Positions 1-12,531 of a stretch of 64,000 nucleotides of DNA are shown piece after piece. The stretch covers positions 7,847,999 to 7,911,998 of the forward strand of contig NC_060956.1 of the NCBI RefSeq assembly GCF_910589235.1. The letters run 5' to 3'. Below the pieces are notes generated by a model. It worked only from the letters and a program-made list of their open reading frames with translations. It was not told the DNA's origin and made no database searches. The stretch's first letter is position 1; each line of letters starts with the position of its first letter. The DNA comes from Vespa crabro (Eukaryota; Arthropoda; Insecta; Hymenoptera; Vespidae). The position numbers and the translations under genes were made by a program.

Positions 1-26
1 TTCGATATATTATTTAAATGCTTCAC

Positions 27-113
27 CTGCCGCGATCTCGAGATACCGCGAGATAAGCGACCAGCATTTCCTGCTTTCTTTAAGGATGTCCCGCACGATT
101 CTTGGTATCTCTC
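27..113 (-). CDS. Probable CpG-rich exon of a gene continuing off the left edge (partial)
   Basis: On the minus strand a CpG-rich 87-base block lies between a good acceptor (TTTTCTTTTAAG, just right of 113) and a good donor (CAG|GTGAAG at 27). One frame is open throughout and looks protein-like (it includes RIVRDILKESRKCW). An alternative reading is a first exon: an ATG inside the block (about 71-73) opens a 14-codon frame to the same donor, and a GA-rich run lies upstream, as is common at insect promoters. The rest of the gene would lie left of position 1. It sits 170 bases downstream of the stop of the first nucleotidase gene on the same strand, so an alternative last exon of that gene cannot be excluded. 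I do not recognise the product. Confidence 0.4.
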
Positions 114-128
114 CTTAAAAGAAAACGA

Positions 129-163
129 GAAAGAGAGGGAGAGAGAGAGAGAGAGAGAAGAGA
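129..163. repeat. GA-rich simple repeat
   Basis: Almost pure GA/AG purine run on the plus strand (CT on minus). It lies just upstream, on the minus strand, of the CpG-rich exon at 27-113 and may be part of its promoter. Confidence 0.8.
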
Positions 164-240
164 GAATCTTACGAAATTCGTCTTGAGAAAGTTTCTTTTT
201 TCTACATTTTCTTTGCCATTTATTTTATATGTTATAATAT

Positions 241-246
241 TTTATT
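241..246 (-). promoter_or_regulatory. Polyadenylation signal of the first nucleotidase gene
   Basis: AATAAA on the minus strand, about 40 bases past the stop codon at 286. It is the nearest canonical signal and implies a very short 3' UTR. Confidence 0.55.
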
Positions 247-285
247 TACAGAAAGTATAAAACCTAAAATTATTATTATTATTAT

Positions 286-2262
286 TCACGATATATGTAC
301 ATTTTCCTCATTATGAACGTAAAGAAAATTAACACGATTGTCCGTTCCAGCGATAATTGGACTCATCTTTTGTACATATTCTACGAATAGATCTATATCC
401 AACGAACCAACCTTATGGTTTCTTCCGAATTTTTTAAAAACTTGAATATCATCTCCACCCTTATATATAAAAGATGGAACTACGATTCTGTACCATTCAT
501 CCTCTAAAAGATCCTCGTATCTTGGTACCTCGCAAGCACGACATCTATCATAAATAAGAAAGTTACGTATAAATGTATAAATATGATATGCAAGTAATAA
601 GAGAAATAATATTTCAATTTTTATATTCGTTGTATAAATAATTACCTGACTTTGACGTCGACTAATCTATTAGGTGCATCTTTCGTCATATTATAAATAA
701 CTTTGAGCCCGGACCAAACCATAATTCTTTCTTTTTCTAACAACTAAAAATGCATGATTTGTTTTATTGTTTATGCTTAATAAACAATCCTTTATACAAG
801 ATTAATTTTAATTAGACTAATAGTCTTCAATATAGCATTTTAGTGTTCATTATTATTGTTATCAGTAAGCAATTATTACAAATAAATTCACATGAATTTA
901 ACGATTAATGTATACTGATAATTTCTTTATCAAATAGCTCTGATAACATTCTGAGTTTTAATACATATCCCATAGAAAGTATTAATGTATAAATAGAGAC
1001 AAAATATTACATATTTAATAGAGCTCCCTGTTATCTCGACAGTGTCCCAGGTATTTTCAAAAGGTTGAACCATCAGTAAATCACCGTAGGTAATATTAAC
1101 AGCGAAATCTTCGATAGAGGCACGAATTCCACCTGTATTGGTGCAAGATATAGCTGCATAAGTCCAATAAGTTTCATTCTCGGCCAGATCTACGAACTAA
1201 AATTGAAAGAGAAAGTAAAAAAAAATTCTTTTTTTTTCTCGTCAACTTCTTTCTGCGAGATAAAAGAATTTTGATACATGTAAAAGTATATATCGAAAAT
1301 ATATTTAATATGAAAGAATTTTTACCGCGTCGATCATCGCATCTGTTATAAAGTTACCCAAATTGCATTGTTTTCCTTTACATTTGGAATCGAGGAAAAC
1401 TTTAGTCTTGCCTACGTGTTTCCATGCGAGTGCATCGACATCCTTTTGCCAAGGAACTAGAGCTTTCAAAATATCTGGATCTATATGAAAAATGATTTTT
1501 TATTTATCAGACTTCCCTTTTCTTTTTTTTAAATTTCTTCTTTCTCTCCGACTCACCTTCCTCGATAGAATAATCCAAAAGAATTGGATTTCCTTCCCAA
1601 TCGACAACCTCTCCTTGATCGTCAAACCAAACTGTCAAGTTGCCGAGATATCTAAAAAATAAATTAATAGAATATTTATCTTTTAGATTCTTTAATAGCA
1701 TAGGGGGATGAATAAATTTTTTATTTAATTAATTATAAAATGATTTATTGAGTTAATATAAAAAATAATCAATAGTGTTAATTTCTCATCATATGTTTCG
1801 TGATAAGATCGATCGATATTTCATTAGGAAAATGAATATATTAATTACATACTTGGTAAAAGCAGCTGCTTGTACAATGAGCACTGTTCTGTTTGTATTT
1901 TTTTGTGTTACTATTACAGGATATTCATCCTCGGGCGTATCAATGAAAGGCGGTGGCCCTAATTAAAATAAATATTTTAATGTAATTGAAAGTTTATATA
2001 GAAACATAATAAAAGTCTTTTTCTCGTTTTTTCGACAAACCAGAATATAAGAAAGTATGCGAATGTCCTCCAACAATGACGTCAAGAAGAGGACAATTGG
2101 CAGCCATCACTCTATCTATATTCAAGCCACAGTGACTTAAAGCAATAATGATGTCCACTCCTTGGGCTTTAAGCTTCTCGGCTTCCTCATTCACAGAGTC
2201 TACTTCGTCCAGAAACCTCAATTTTTCAGTGTCTGCTATAGTCTAATAAATCGTGAATCCTT

Positions 2263-2319
<57 letters not shown>

Positions 2320-3570
2320 TATTTCGAATTATTTTTCTTTTATAATTTAACAAAGAATATACCAACATTCGTAGTTGAAATAATGACCCCGATTACTCCG
2401 ATCTTTCTGCCTCCTCTCTCGATGATCGTACTATTTTGATAAAGACCCTGAAAGTAGAACAGATTATAGAAAGGATATACAAAGAAAAAGAAAGAGAGAG
2501 AAAGAGTATCGTGTAAAAAATGATCATGCTACAAACTTGAATAGTAGGCTCTTCTCTATCATCGATGTTGGTCACCACAACCGGTGCTTTGACAGCCTTT
2601 AAAAAAGGTACAAGACCAGCGATTTTATTGTCGAACTCATGATTCCCAATCGTCTACAAATAAAAGATAATTATATTATAGTTAAATTGAAATTTTCTTT
2701 CAGTAAGTGTTCGTGAAGTTTACCATGGCATCATGAGGTAACATATTCATAAATGTAGCCGTCACATTCCATCGATGAACGTTGTACCATAAAGTACCTT
2801 GGTAATGGTCGCCAGCATTCAGAAAAATAGCATTTGGCCGTTCTTTCTTTAATTGATTGACAGCAGTATATACTCTAGAGATTCCACCGACACAATCTTT
2901 TTCTTGTCCCACATGACAGGTACCAGAAGTTGGATTGGTCTGTTGAAATCTTACAAAATGTTTTTTTCTTTTTCTTTTTTTTTTCTTTTTAAATTCAGGC
3001 ATTCTCATTGCCTTTTACTACGTATTAACAAATTTAAAAAAAAATTGTAAAATAACTTCCGAATGATCATACGTATCACGGAAAATAACAGAAGTTGAAT
3101 CAATATCTTATCTAGTATCGTCCTTGAAGATTCCACTTCGGTTCTTCAATTTAATACGACACACTATATTGTTATATGAAGATCTTGTGTTACGAGTAAG
3201 GCTAACATATGTTATGTAATTCTTAATATTATTTTTATGACGACAAATTAATTATTTCTATATTCATTCTCGATTGATTATGTAAGAGGTAAATGTCTAT
3301 ATAAAATACACGAAAGTAATCAACAAATTGTTACGTATATATGAAATAAGAAACAACCAAACAAACGAACAAACACGATCGTTCCGTAATTAAGCAGATA
3401 AATATTTGTATACATTATATTAGTTCATACCTCGCATGGAAATCATTCAAATGTATAATAGATAATTCGAAGAAATCGGTCTGTCCAGGATAGATGAGTC
3501 CTCGACCGGTAAAACCCAAACATGTTTGGGAGACATAAGACAACACGGCTATCAACAATAAAGTATACAT
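286..3570 (-). CDS. Secreted 5'-nucleotidase/apyrase-family protein, 11 coding exons, 553 aa
   Basis: Coding exons, 5' to 3' on minus: 3570-3431, 2949-2724, 2653-2537, 2447-2363, 2235-2041, 1958-1853, 1651-1557, 1480-1326, 1196-1011, 743-646, 544-286. They sum to 1662 bases. The start at 3570 gives a signal peptide (MYTLLLIAVLSYVSQTCLG). Metallophosphatase motifs follow in order: LNDFHAR, NAGDHYQGT, GNHEFDN, ALSHCGLN and GGHSHTF, supplying the Asp, His, Asn and His ligands for two metals. The C-terminal half has the substrate-domain signatures NTGGIR and YKGGDD. The family hydrolyses extracellular nucleotides; apyrases use ATP/ADP and 5'-nucleotidases use AMP. The protein ends without a hydrophobic GPI signal, so it is probably soluble (saliva, venom or haemolymph; inference). 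GGHSHTF rather than GGHSNTF is the more apyrase-like form. A paralogue lies head-to-head at 8670. An in-frame upstream ATG at 3627 is less likely because it would bury the signal peptide. Confidence 0.9.
2265..2311. repeat. (TA)n microsatellite in an intron
   Basis: About 23 TA units followed by a short CA run, inside the intron between exons 5 and 4 of the first nucleotidase gene. Confidence 0.9.
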
Positions 3571-5414
3571 GTTGTGTACGTTCGAAAGTTGTATAACTGT
3601 AAAACAAATAGAGCAGGTAAAATACAACGATATAAAATTTATTCATAATTGCCGTTCGTATAATCATTAGTTAATTACCTGATTACTTAAAAATAAACAA
3701 TCTGTGATCTATGTGTCATCCCACTAATGTAATATATTACTTTATATTTACACAAATTAAATTTTTCAAAGGCAAACTATTGTTTGTTTCCAGTTTGCTT
3801 TATAGGAGTTTACAAATTGTACAAAGCCTACAAGTAATGTCGCAACAAAATTTTCAAGTTATTTTATAACTTAAATAACTGATTAGATCAAGTGAAACAA
3901 TAAAAAGAATTGATTGTGGTGACTAAATACAACTAAACTCGTTACAAATATAAATGACAAAAGTTGGAGGAAAAAAGTTGGAAAAAAGAAACAAAGAAGT
4001 TATAATTGGTAATAAATGCAAGTATATATACATATATTATTATTATACATAAAACTATAATTCTCTTATAGAATGTATTTTTACTCTCCAATAATAGCAA
4101 GTTTTACATGAAAAAAAAAATGTTTAATCAAATATACCATTACTTATATATATAATGTACTCACTCTATCCAATGTTTTCTGACACAGGTATGATTCTAA
4201 TTAGAAGAATGAATATTATTGTTCGTAAGAAACTTATGAGTTTCAACTATCGAACGCGATGCTTTGGCCACGATTGACGAGATTCAAGGTGAAAAAAAAA
4301 ATCAATTCTTTCGAATTTCTAAGGAAATAAAAGAGGAGAAAACTTAATGTTTTGTGGAGGAACTTAAATTGGCTCGTACGTTTATATCTTTCACATAGAG
4401 AACATGCCAATCGTAAATCACCTGTCAGCACCGAATGTTCGTCGAGAACTGCTAACAACAAGTAGAATGTTCGCAATCCATGACAAAGCAAGCGTATCCA
4501 TTATCACAAATATTCACTGTATAAAATGCCTCGCAATTATCTATATGCTATTAAATTTATCTCGAAAACATTTCAATCGTTATACGTATTCGATAATGAT
4601 TATTATCTCTTTCTCACGTTCTTTTGTTGAAGATTATTTATCGTGCATTTGAAAATTCTTTAATAATTTACATATCATTTTATGGGCAAATAAATTTTAT
4701 TTAACAATCGAGAATAATTTCTTGAAGACCATGTGAACGTATTAATTGCTTCTATCGTTGACCGATTCTCTCATTTCCTTTTCAAGCCAGCGTCAATGTA
4801 GATGTCGAAACTAGAAATTTACGCGTAGACGTTGAGCTGCCAATCAAGTTTCTACTGTGATCGACGCGTTCAGTGAACGGATTCATATTTAGATACAAAC
4901 GTTACAACATTTTCAAATAGTGAGACTGTGTGTTTGTTCTCTTCATTTATAAATATTTAATATCTAGAAGAAGAGAATAGAAAAAGAAGGATTAATAAAA
5001 ACTAATGATATTGTGTATTCCACACGCGAGTTTCAGGAAAGATATGGTCACGTGACAATTTGAATTCATTAAACCAGTTTAAGAGATTGGCATTAATAAT
5101 CAAGGAATTTATCACATTACTACGCGCGTTAGAAAATTCATAAAATTGAAATGTACTATCCGAAGTATATCATTTGGTCACGATCAATAGAACTGCTTGT
5201 TACCTGTTCTTTTTTCTTTGTTATCAGCCTATTGAGAAACGATTTGTTATATAATCGTGTTAGTGTCGACGACAAAATTTTATGTGTATTTTCATCGTAG
5301 TACCAACGAGAAAACGAAGATCTAAAGAAGATTAACAATAAGGAACTACGAGGTAAGAAAATTTAAAGAGACTTTAATTAAATTTCTCATTATTCGATCG
5401 ATCTATTAACGCTA

Positions 5415-5415
<1 letters not shown>

Positions 5416-5449
<34 letters not shown>

Positions 5450-5450
5450 A
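5416..5450. repeat. (AAAT)n microsatellite
   Basis: Nine tandem AAAT tetranucleotides in the spacer between the nucleotidase genes. Confidence 0.9.
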
Positions 5451-7223
5451 AAACTTAAATCTTATTATTAATTAGTCAAGTGCTTTGGTATCGTCGAAAG
5501 ATGCGAAAAGAAAAGCAACGAGAAAAGAGAGCTCTCTGTTGGCACTTTGACAAGAGAATAATTCTATATTCGCATTTTGGCCGTGGCACGTTTCATAAGA
5601 CCGTGACTATGATAGTTTCAACGTATATTATAAAGGATATTAAAAAAGAGTTACACAGGCAAGGATCTGGTCGTCTTCGAGTTGACGATGACCTCGTCCT
5701 TGGATAGGAAAAAAAAGAAGCAAAAAAAAGCAAAAAAGAATTATGCCATTTTTTCATACTAATTTTATTTTTCCATTTCTCGAATAATAAAATTTTATTG
5801 CCTCGACGACAAAAAAAAATATCGATAACAATCATGAATATTATCGAGTCGAATGATGTTATGTTTTTCGTTCATCCAAAATACGACCTCGAAAGGAATT
5901 ACGTCACGATCAATTTTGCGAACCCTTCCGAATTCTCATCTCAATAGAAAGTCTGTTGGAAGGAATAATTTTGAAAGATTGAATGTACATACCAATATGT
6001 TGTTTTTACATTGCTTATCATCGACGGGAGGAAGAAATATATACAGGTCTAATTTGAAAAAACCACGAAGATACATGCTCAAACCTAAGAAATATTATGA
6101 TCGATTTTGAATAAAATTACCGGAAGAAAAAAAATAAGAAGAAGAAGAAGAAGAAAGAAATACATTCAGACAGAGATACTGCCAACTTTTTAAACCAATA
6201 CAAAGATTGAAGATCACAAAAAATGAGTTCTTCCATTTTGTTCGAGAGAGAACAAATAAATCACTATTCCTCTTATGTTCTTACGACTCGACCCGGAAAT
6301 GATCTCTGCATTTTTTTTTTCTTCTTTCATTGCAGTTTCTTTTTGTTCTTTTTTATCATAATGAATACAAGATCGCTATAGAAACGGATCGAAGGAATGG
6401 AAAAGAGATATTGGAGAGTCAAGGATAATAAAATATAATGAAATCCATCAAGCTATATTACACAAGCGACTAGTTTAAGTTGAAATATTTCCTCGCAATA
6501 ACTTGAAGGAAATATATTCGAAGGTGAAAACGATTTATTATGACATTCTTAAAGACAAAATTAAATTAATATTTGTTGAAGAGAATATTAGTTATGATTG
6601 ATCATAACTTTCATCTTTTTCTCTTTCTGTTTCTTTTTTCCTTTTTTCTGTCATTTCTTAGCTCAATTTAAACGCAATAAACGACTTAAACTCTTTAATC
6701 ATTTTTACAACAATTTTATCAAATGTCGGGAAAAAATGACGATAATGACGAGATAAACAAAGAAAAACAAAGGAAACAAAGAAAAAATTTTCCAGAACTG
6801 AAGATTGACTAAATTAACGAAAATAACGTAATCGAGTTGATCGTTTAATAACGAATAAAAAAGTTTCTTCGAAGAAATAAATTAAAAAGAAACCAAAAGA
6901 GCGTCATCCTGATTTGATAAATTTCCTTATCGAACATAAATATCAGAAATTTCATTGAATCACATAACAAAACGAATTAAACATTATCGATGAGTAAATC
7001 AAACGTAAACAACGCGGGTGGAATCCATAAATACTGGAATTTCTCAAGGAAAGAAATTAAAGAGAAAATAAATAAAGAAAGAGAAAAGAGCATATTTTCG
7101 GTTAACGCAAAAAAAAACGTTAAAGTTTACCGTACAAATTACATTTTCTTAAGGGTTTTCTCTGAAGCAACCCTGACGCAACCCTGAAGAATAAAGGGCT
7201 GTTAACAAAGAGAAAGTCTTTTG

Positions 7224-7246
7224 ATCTATCCCTCCCTCTTTCTCTT

Positions 7247-7287
<41 letters not shown>

Positions 7288-7297
7288 CTTTCTCTCT
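7224..7297. repeat. (CT)n pyrimidine tract
   Basis: Long CT-rich tract with a pure core of about 20 CT units, immediately upstream of a CpG-rich segment. This is a typical insect promoter-proximal arrangement (inference). Confidence 0.85.
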
Positions 7298-7364
7298 CAC
7301 GACGATTCTGTTTCGAAATTCAGACGCGCTCTAACCACCTCCGTCGTCTTTTCGAACGTCGATA

Positions 7365-7398
7365 ATGTTCAGTCGACGTTCGTCCCTCGGCAAAATCG
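7365..7398 (+). CDS. Possible first coding exon, CpG-rich (MFSRRSSLGKI...)
   Basis: After the CT tract, the AT-rich background gives way to about 90 CpG-rich bases containing an ATG at 7365. Eleven codons follow, ending in G|GTACGT, a strong splice donor. It resembles a first exon with 5' UTR. No matching second exon was found in this window. The next plus-strand gene (8670) has its own start and signal peptide, so this may be the start of an unrelated long gene, an alternative promoter, or chance. Confidence 0.25.
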
Positions 7399-7843
7399 GT
7401 ACGTGTTTTTCTGCTCGACTCTGTTCTCTTTTCTCGAAGAAACGTGTGTTCGTCATTGCCAACAAAATCGTGATAAACATGATCAAAAATCACACTTTAA
7501 TCGTCACATTAATCGATTAGATATAGTCGTATTGCTATTACGATCGTATATCAACGATTATCAAAGATCTTTATTTGCACCACGTGCTTGCTCTTGTTAC
7601 AACGATTATCTCTTTATCACTTTCAAATGACACATGTTACACAAGAAAGATCGATCATTCTTCTCGATCGATAGAAGTATATTATGGAATATCGAATAGT
7701 GTTGAATGTATATTATAGTATTTTATTTTGTGCATATGAAGAGACACAAAGTGAAAGACGAAGTTTATTAAAAAGGTATTTTGAAAGGAAGGAATTTAAT
7801 TTTTCTTTTTTTTTTTTTTAAGTTTATTACATGTATACATGTT

Positions 7844-7882
7844 TTATATATATATATATAAAACACGTGTTCCATGTATGTG

Positions 7883-7960
<78 letters not shown>
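7844..7960. repeat. (TA)n microsatellite block
   Basis: Several TA arrays interrupted by short TAATA and CACGTG-containing spacers. Open frames here on both strands are repeat artefacts. Confidence 0.9.
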
Positions 7961-7965
<5 letters not shown>

Positions 7966-8669
7966 ATACATTATTATAATGTTTATTATTTCTCTGTTTC
8001 AAAATATAAATCTTAATTTCTTCTTTTAACATCATATTATGCGAGTAAGCAAATAATGTTTTTTTTCGTTAAACGACATTTTTATTATTTAATTACAAAT
8101 ATATATCTTAAGTATCACATCATAGGTATAAGAATACATCATAAGTATAAGAATACATCATAAGTTTACTGCCAAATTTAAATAATAAAGCTGCCAAGGG
8201 AATAAATTATACCGTTTAATCGGTTTCCTCATTCGAATAGCAATATCATTTATCGAATAACAAATATCAAACACGATTCTTGGCATCGTTTCGTTCATTT
8301 CGTCATTATAATATACATATTTTATTAAACACGTACAATTACTTTTTTGCAACATAGAAGAAATATTCCTCTTTATATTTCATCAAAAATTTCTAAATCC
8401 AAATTTTTTATTGTTACAGAATAACGAAGAATAATTACGGATTTTTAAGTGGAAAAGTTCTCCAAAAATATATTAAAAAGTATACTAAGTAACAATATTT
8501 CTTATGCTAATGATAAAAAAACGTCAGCGATAACGAAAACCTTGACACATCATAAAACAACGCTGTTTATCAGTATTGTGCAATACATTAAAAGAAAAGA
8601 AATTTCAGAACTTACTGAAAACGAATGAATAATAATTTATCGTTTCTATAATATTAAAGAATCATAAAG

Positions 8670-9405
8670 ATGTGCATATTACTATTACGCACGTTTTCAA
8701 TTATTTTCATGCTATTTATAATAGAGAACGTTATCGTTCATGGAAATCCTTTTTCTGCGCATAGCAAAAATGAGGATTTTACTTTTCACATTGTCCACAC
8801 CAATGATATGCATGCAAGGTAAAACTTTACATTATTGTGATAAAAAATAGAAAAAAAAACAAAAGAACAAAAATTGTTAATACATCTCTTACGTTAATGT
8901 AAATATTCTAACTGTATGTTGAAAAAACGCTTAAAATGATACAACTTATATCGACGATAATTATTTATTATGTTAACATTAATTATTAAAATAATATATA
9001 AATTGTAGACTTTAAATGTCAGTTTACAATGCGATAGTATATTCCTTTGTAATCAATTACAATTCGTCTACTATATATTCACGAAAAGTTATAATATGAT
9101 AGGATTACCGTTTTAATACAAATGTCATTCTTGCTGATCTAAATTCTTATTCTTTTACCTAGATTTGAAGAAACGTCAAGATTGTCGGCACCAATTTGTT
9201 CTAAACAAGATGCCGCAACAGGAAATTGTTACGGTGGTTTCGCCAGAATAGCGACCTTGATTCGTCAGGCTAAAAATTCGTCCATACCAACATTGTTCTT
9301 GAATGCTGGTGATACTTATCAAGGTTCCGTGTGGTATAATATCTACAAGTGGAAAATCGTTGCAAAGTTCCTCAACATTCTCGCACCAGATGCGATAGTG
9401 AGTAT

Positions 9406-9498
<93 letters not shown>

Positions 9499-11678
9499 AC
9501 TATCTATCCATCTATCTATCTTGCTTCACAGAGTCTTGGAAATCATGAGTTCGATGACGGTGTAAATGGTTTAATACCCTTTATCGAAGAATCAAAGTTT
9601 CCAGTTCTCGCGGCGAATCTTGATTTATCGAAACAGCCAAACTTAAAAGCTACGAAGTTAGCGAACAGTACGGTCTTGGTGATAAATGGTACAAAGATTG
9701 GTGTGATCGGTTATCTCACGCCAGAGACGACGATCATATCGATTACCGAAAACGTGATCATTAACGACGAAGTACCTGCTATTCGCGAGGAAGCAAAGAA
9801 ATTGAAAAAGGAGGGTGTAAATATTCTCATTGCTTTGGGTCATTCTGGATTCGATATTGATAAAAAAATCGCCAAAGAAGTTGAGGACATCGACATTGTC
9901 ATCGGTGGACATACCAATACATTTCTTTATCGTGGCAAACAACCTGACGCTGAACACCCCGAAGATATTTATCCTACTGAAATTGTACAAGACAACGGTA
10001 GAAAAGTTTATGTTGTTCAAGCATATGCTTATACTAAATATCTCGGTAATTTTAGCGTTTCTTTCGACTCAAACGGTGAAGTTACTGACATTGTGGGCAA
10101 TCCAATTCTAGTCGATCATAGTATCGAACAGGTGAGCTTTGAAAAGACGACAATGGATTATAGTTATGTACAATACCTAAATTGATTTAAAGACGATTCG
10201 TGATATAGGCACCGGATGTTCTCAAAGAACTGGATTTACTCAGACCTGCGATCGATAATATAAGCACAACGGAAGTTGGAAAAACTCGCGTATTACTCGA
10301 TGGTGACAGTAAAACCTGTAGACAAAAAGAATGCAATTTAGGAAACCTCATTACCGATGCTATCATCGATTATGTAAGTTTGCAAAAGAAGTTGCTAATA
10401 TCGATAGTTTTAAATGTTCTTTTAATATAAAGATACGATTCAATTATTACGATTACAGAATGCCCAGGAATATTTTTTTAAAGGAAAATGGACCGATGCT
10501 GCTATTGCCGTTCAAAATTCTGGAAGTATAAGAGCGTCTATCACTAGAGCCTTGAACGATAAGGTAGATATGTCAAATATCATTGTATATACACTCGAAT
10601 CTCTTTTTATATGGTCGATGTGTATCGTGCAAAAAAAAGTTAAGTAAAAGTTGATTTCCAAAGAGTATAAAACTTGCGTTAAACTAATGCGAACTATACA
10701 AAAAGTAATTTAAAATATAGAAATACATTCACAAAAAACATTTTATTTAATAAACATATAAAAGAAAAATTAATGTTTAAAAAAAAATGAAAAAAAGAAA
10801 AAGAAATATTTTTTCAAACAAATACGCATAACTTTCGTAACAATCTCTGCAAACTAATTAATGTTCATTTTTGCAACTGTGTAAAATCATGTGACTAAAA
10901 TGTATTAAGAAAATTTTGTAAAAAAAGTATCGCATGAAAAAAGATTCAGGTGTATTTACTTTTGTTTTTTTTTTTTTTTTTTTTTTTATTTTTTTTACAT
11001 AGTTCTGATCTTCTCTCGTTTCTTTATTTGAAAATAAAAAAATATATAGATCACAATAGGTGATATACTTGGAGTTCTACCTTTTGGCAACATTATTTTC
11101 AAGACGTCTATGACAGGAAAACAAATGCTCTCAATGTTGGAATGGAGCGTTTATAATCTTAATTACAATTCTTCGGATAATTTATTCGGTGCATTCCTTC
11201 AATTTTCCGGTCTTCAGGTCTCATATGACATTTCTCGTCCGCCCAATTCAAGGGTAATTTCCGTCCAGGTACGATGTGCCGCTTGTAATATTCCAAGTTA
11301 CAGTGATCTCGATAAAAATGCAACTTATAAAGTTCTGATAAATGATTTTATGCGTAACGGAGGAGACGGTTACAAGATGTTGAAAGATCTTGAATATACT
11401 ACAATAGGTACGATAAATTAATTATTATGTTAAGCTTTTATAAAACGTTTTCATTTATTTATTATTCTCATTTTTTAGGTGTTACTACAGCGGATGTAGT
11501 TATCCAATATTTGAAAAAATATAGTCCTGTATACCCTGGTGTCGATTGGAGAATTAATTACGTAGACGAAATATATTCTAATAAATTTAATAACGAAGAT
11601 ATATCATCTACCTCAGTTAGAGAATATTCGATAGTACTTCTAATTCTGTTGACAATGATTACTAGATTGTTAACTTGA
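8670..11678 (+). CDS. GPI-anchored 5'-nucleotidase (CD73-like), 7 coding exons, 603 aa
   Basis: Exons: 8670-8818, 9163-9397, 9532-10131, 10209-10373, 10459-10563, 11050-11407, 11479-11678 (1812 bases). The N-terminus is a hydrophobic signal peptide. Metal-site motifs in order: HTNDMHAR, NAGDTYQGS, GNHEFDD, LGHSGFD and GGHTNTF; the last is the CD73-type variant. The C-terminal domain has NSGSIR and NGGDGY, the nucleotide-binding loops. The protein ends in a hydrophobic stretch (VLLILLTMITRLL) after a polar, Ser-rich segment, a plausible GPI-attachment signal. The predicted role is ecto-hydrolysis of AMP to adenosine at the cell surface. It is paralogous to the minus-strand gene at 286-3570 but has fewer introns: exon 3 here covers a region the paralogue splits into several exons. 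Substrate choice (AMP versus ADP/ATP) cannot be told from sequence alone. Confidence 0.92.
9412..9498. repeat. (CT)n microsatellite filling intron 2
   Basis: About 43 uninterrupted TC/CT units within a 134-base intron (9398-9531) of the CD73-like gene. They start 15 bases after the donor and are followed by a (TATC)n-like tail. Confidence 0.95.
10747..11043. other. Low-complexity A/T-rich part of a CD73-like gene intron
   Basis: A-rich runs and a T-run of about 27 bases near 10966-10992 in the long intron 5. Nothing else was recognised. Confidence 0.6.
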
Positions 11679-12531
11679 TTTTGTTGCTCGTAATAGTGAT
11701 TTTATTTTATATTAAGTTTATAAAAGAAAATGAAAATTTGACAGTATTTACGTATACAATATCATGTGCATACAGTCATCTATATATATATGCAAGTAAT
11801 TTGCATATTTTTTAATTTGTTAGTATCTATTGTAAACATATATTTTTATCTTTCTTAACTTGATAACAAACTTTTATGATATATTATTTGATCTATTACT
11901 TTATCATAACATATTAATTGATTTTCTTATTATACATATGCATTTAAAGACTTACAGATACTTTACAATGTAATGTCTAAATGATACCAGGTGGATATCA
12001 TATCTGATATGATACTAGCAGTATATAATGATACTAGCAGTAGATTTCATTATTGGATTTGTATCCCATTTTCTACCTCAGAAAATATAATAATTCGAAT
12101 AATTTATTTTTGCAATATATGATGTTTCATGGATATAATGAAATAAATATTAATGTAAATCATTTTTCAATACGTTTCATTAACTATCAGGATATAATTT
12201 AATAGTATACAATATTTTTTAAATTAAATTTCAAAATTTTTATCAATATTTGAACTATAATGTCTATCTTCTTAAAAAATATGATTTGTGAACATTTGAA
12301 ATGTTTTATTATAAATATTTTGTTATATAGTATTTAACATATAAAAAATATACAAACTAAAACAAAATAGAAAATATATTTGCGTTCGATGTGGTGTGTG
12401 TATATATATTATTTATTTGAAACAAATAAGAATACATACAGTTATTTATAAATTTTATAATATATAATATTTTATAATATAAAATTATACAATATTATAT
12501 AATTTAAAATAATTTTATATATAAATTTTAT
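11679..12531. other. AT-rich spacer between convergent genes
   Basis: Region between the stop of the CD73-like gene (plus) and the stop of the SMYD4-like gene (minus). It contains the 3' UTR of the former. A short near-repeat (GATACTAGCAGTA, about 12011-12043) is the only structure noticed. Confidence 0.6.

Larger units (their letters stand above)
3571..8669. other. 5.1 kb spacer between the two divergent nucleotidase genes
   Basis: It must contain the promoters of both nucleotidase genes. I see no convincing protein gene. It holds an (AAAT)n run, short open frames without family signatures, a (CT)n tract with a CpG-rich segment (7224-7400), and a (TA)n block (7844-7960). The CpG-rich part is the only place whose composition suggests a conserved element. 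Confidence 0.6.

Noticed and set aside
5480..6110. Two plus-strand open frames of 75-85 codons
   Set aside because: No family motif, no splice context and ordinary Lys/Arg-rich composition; chance frames are likely.
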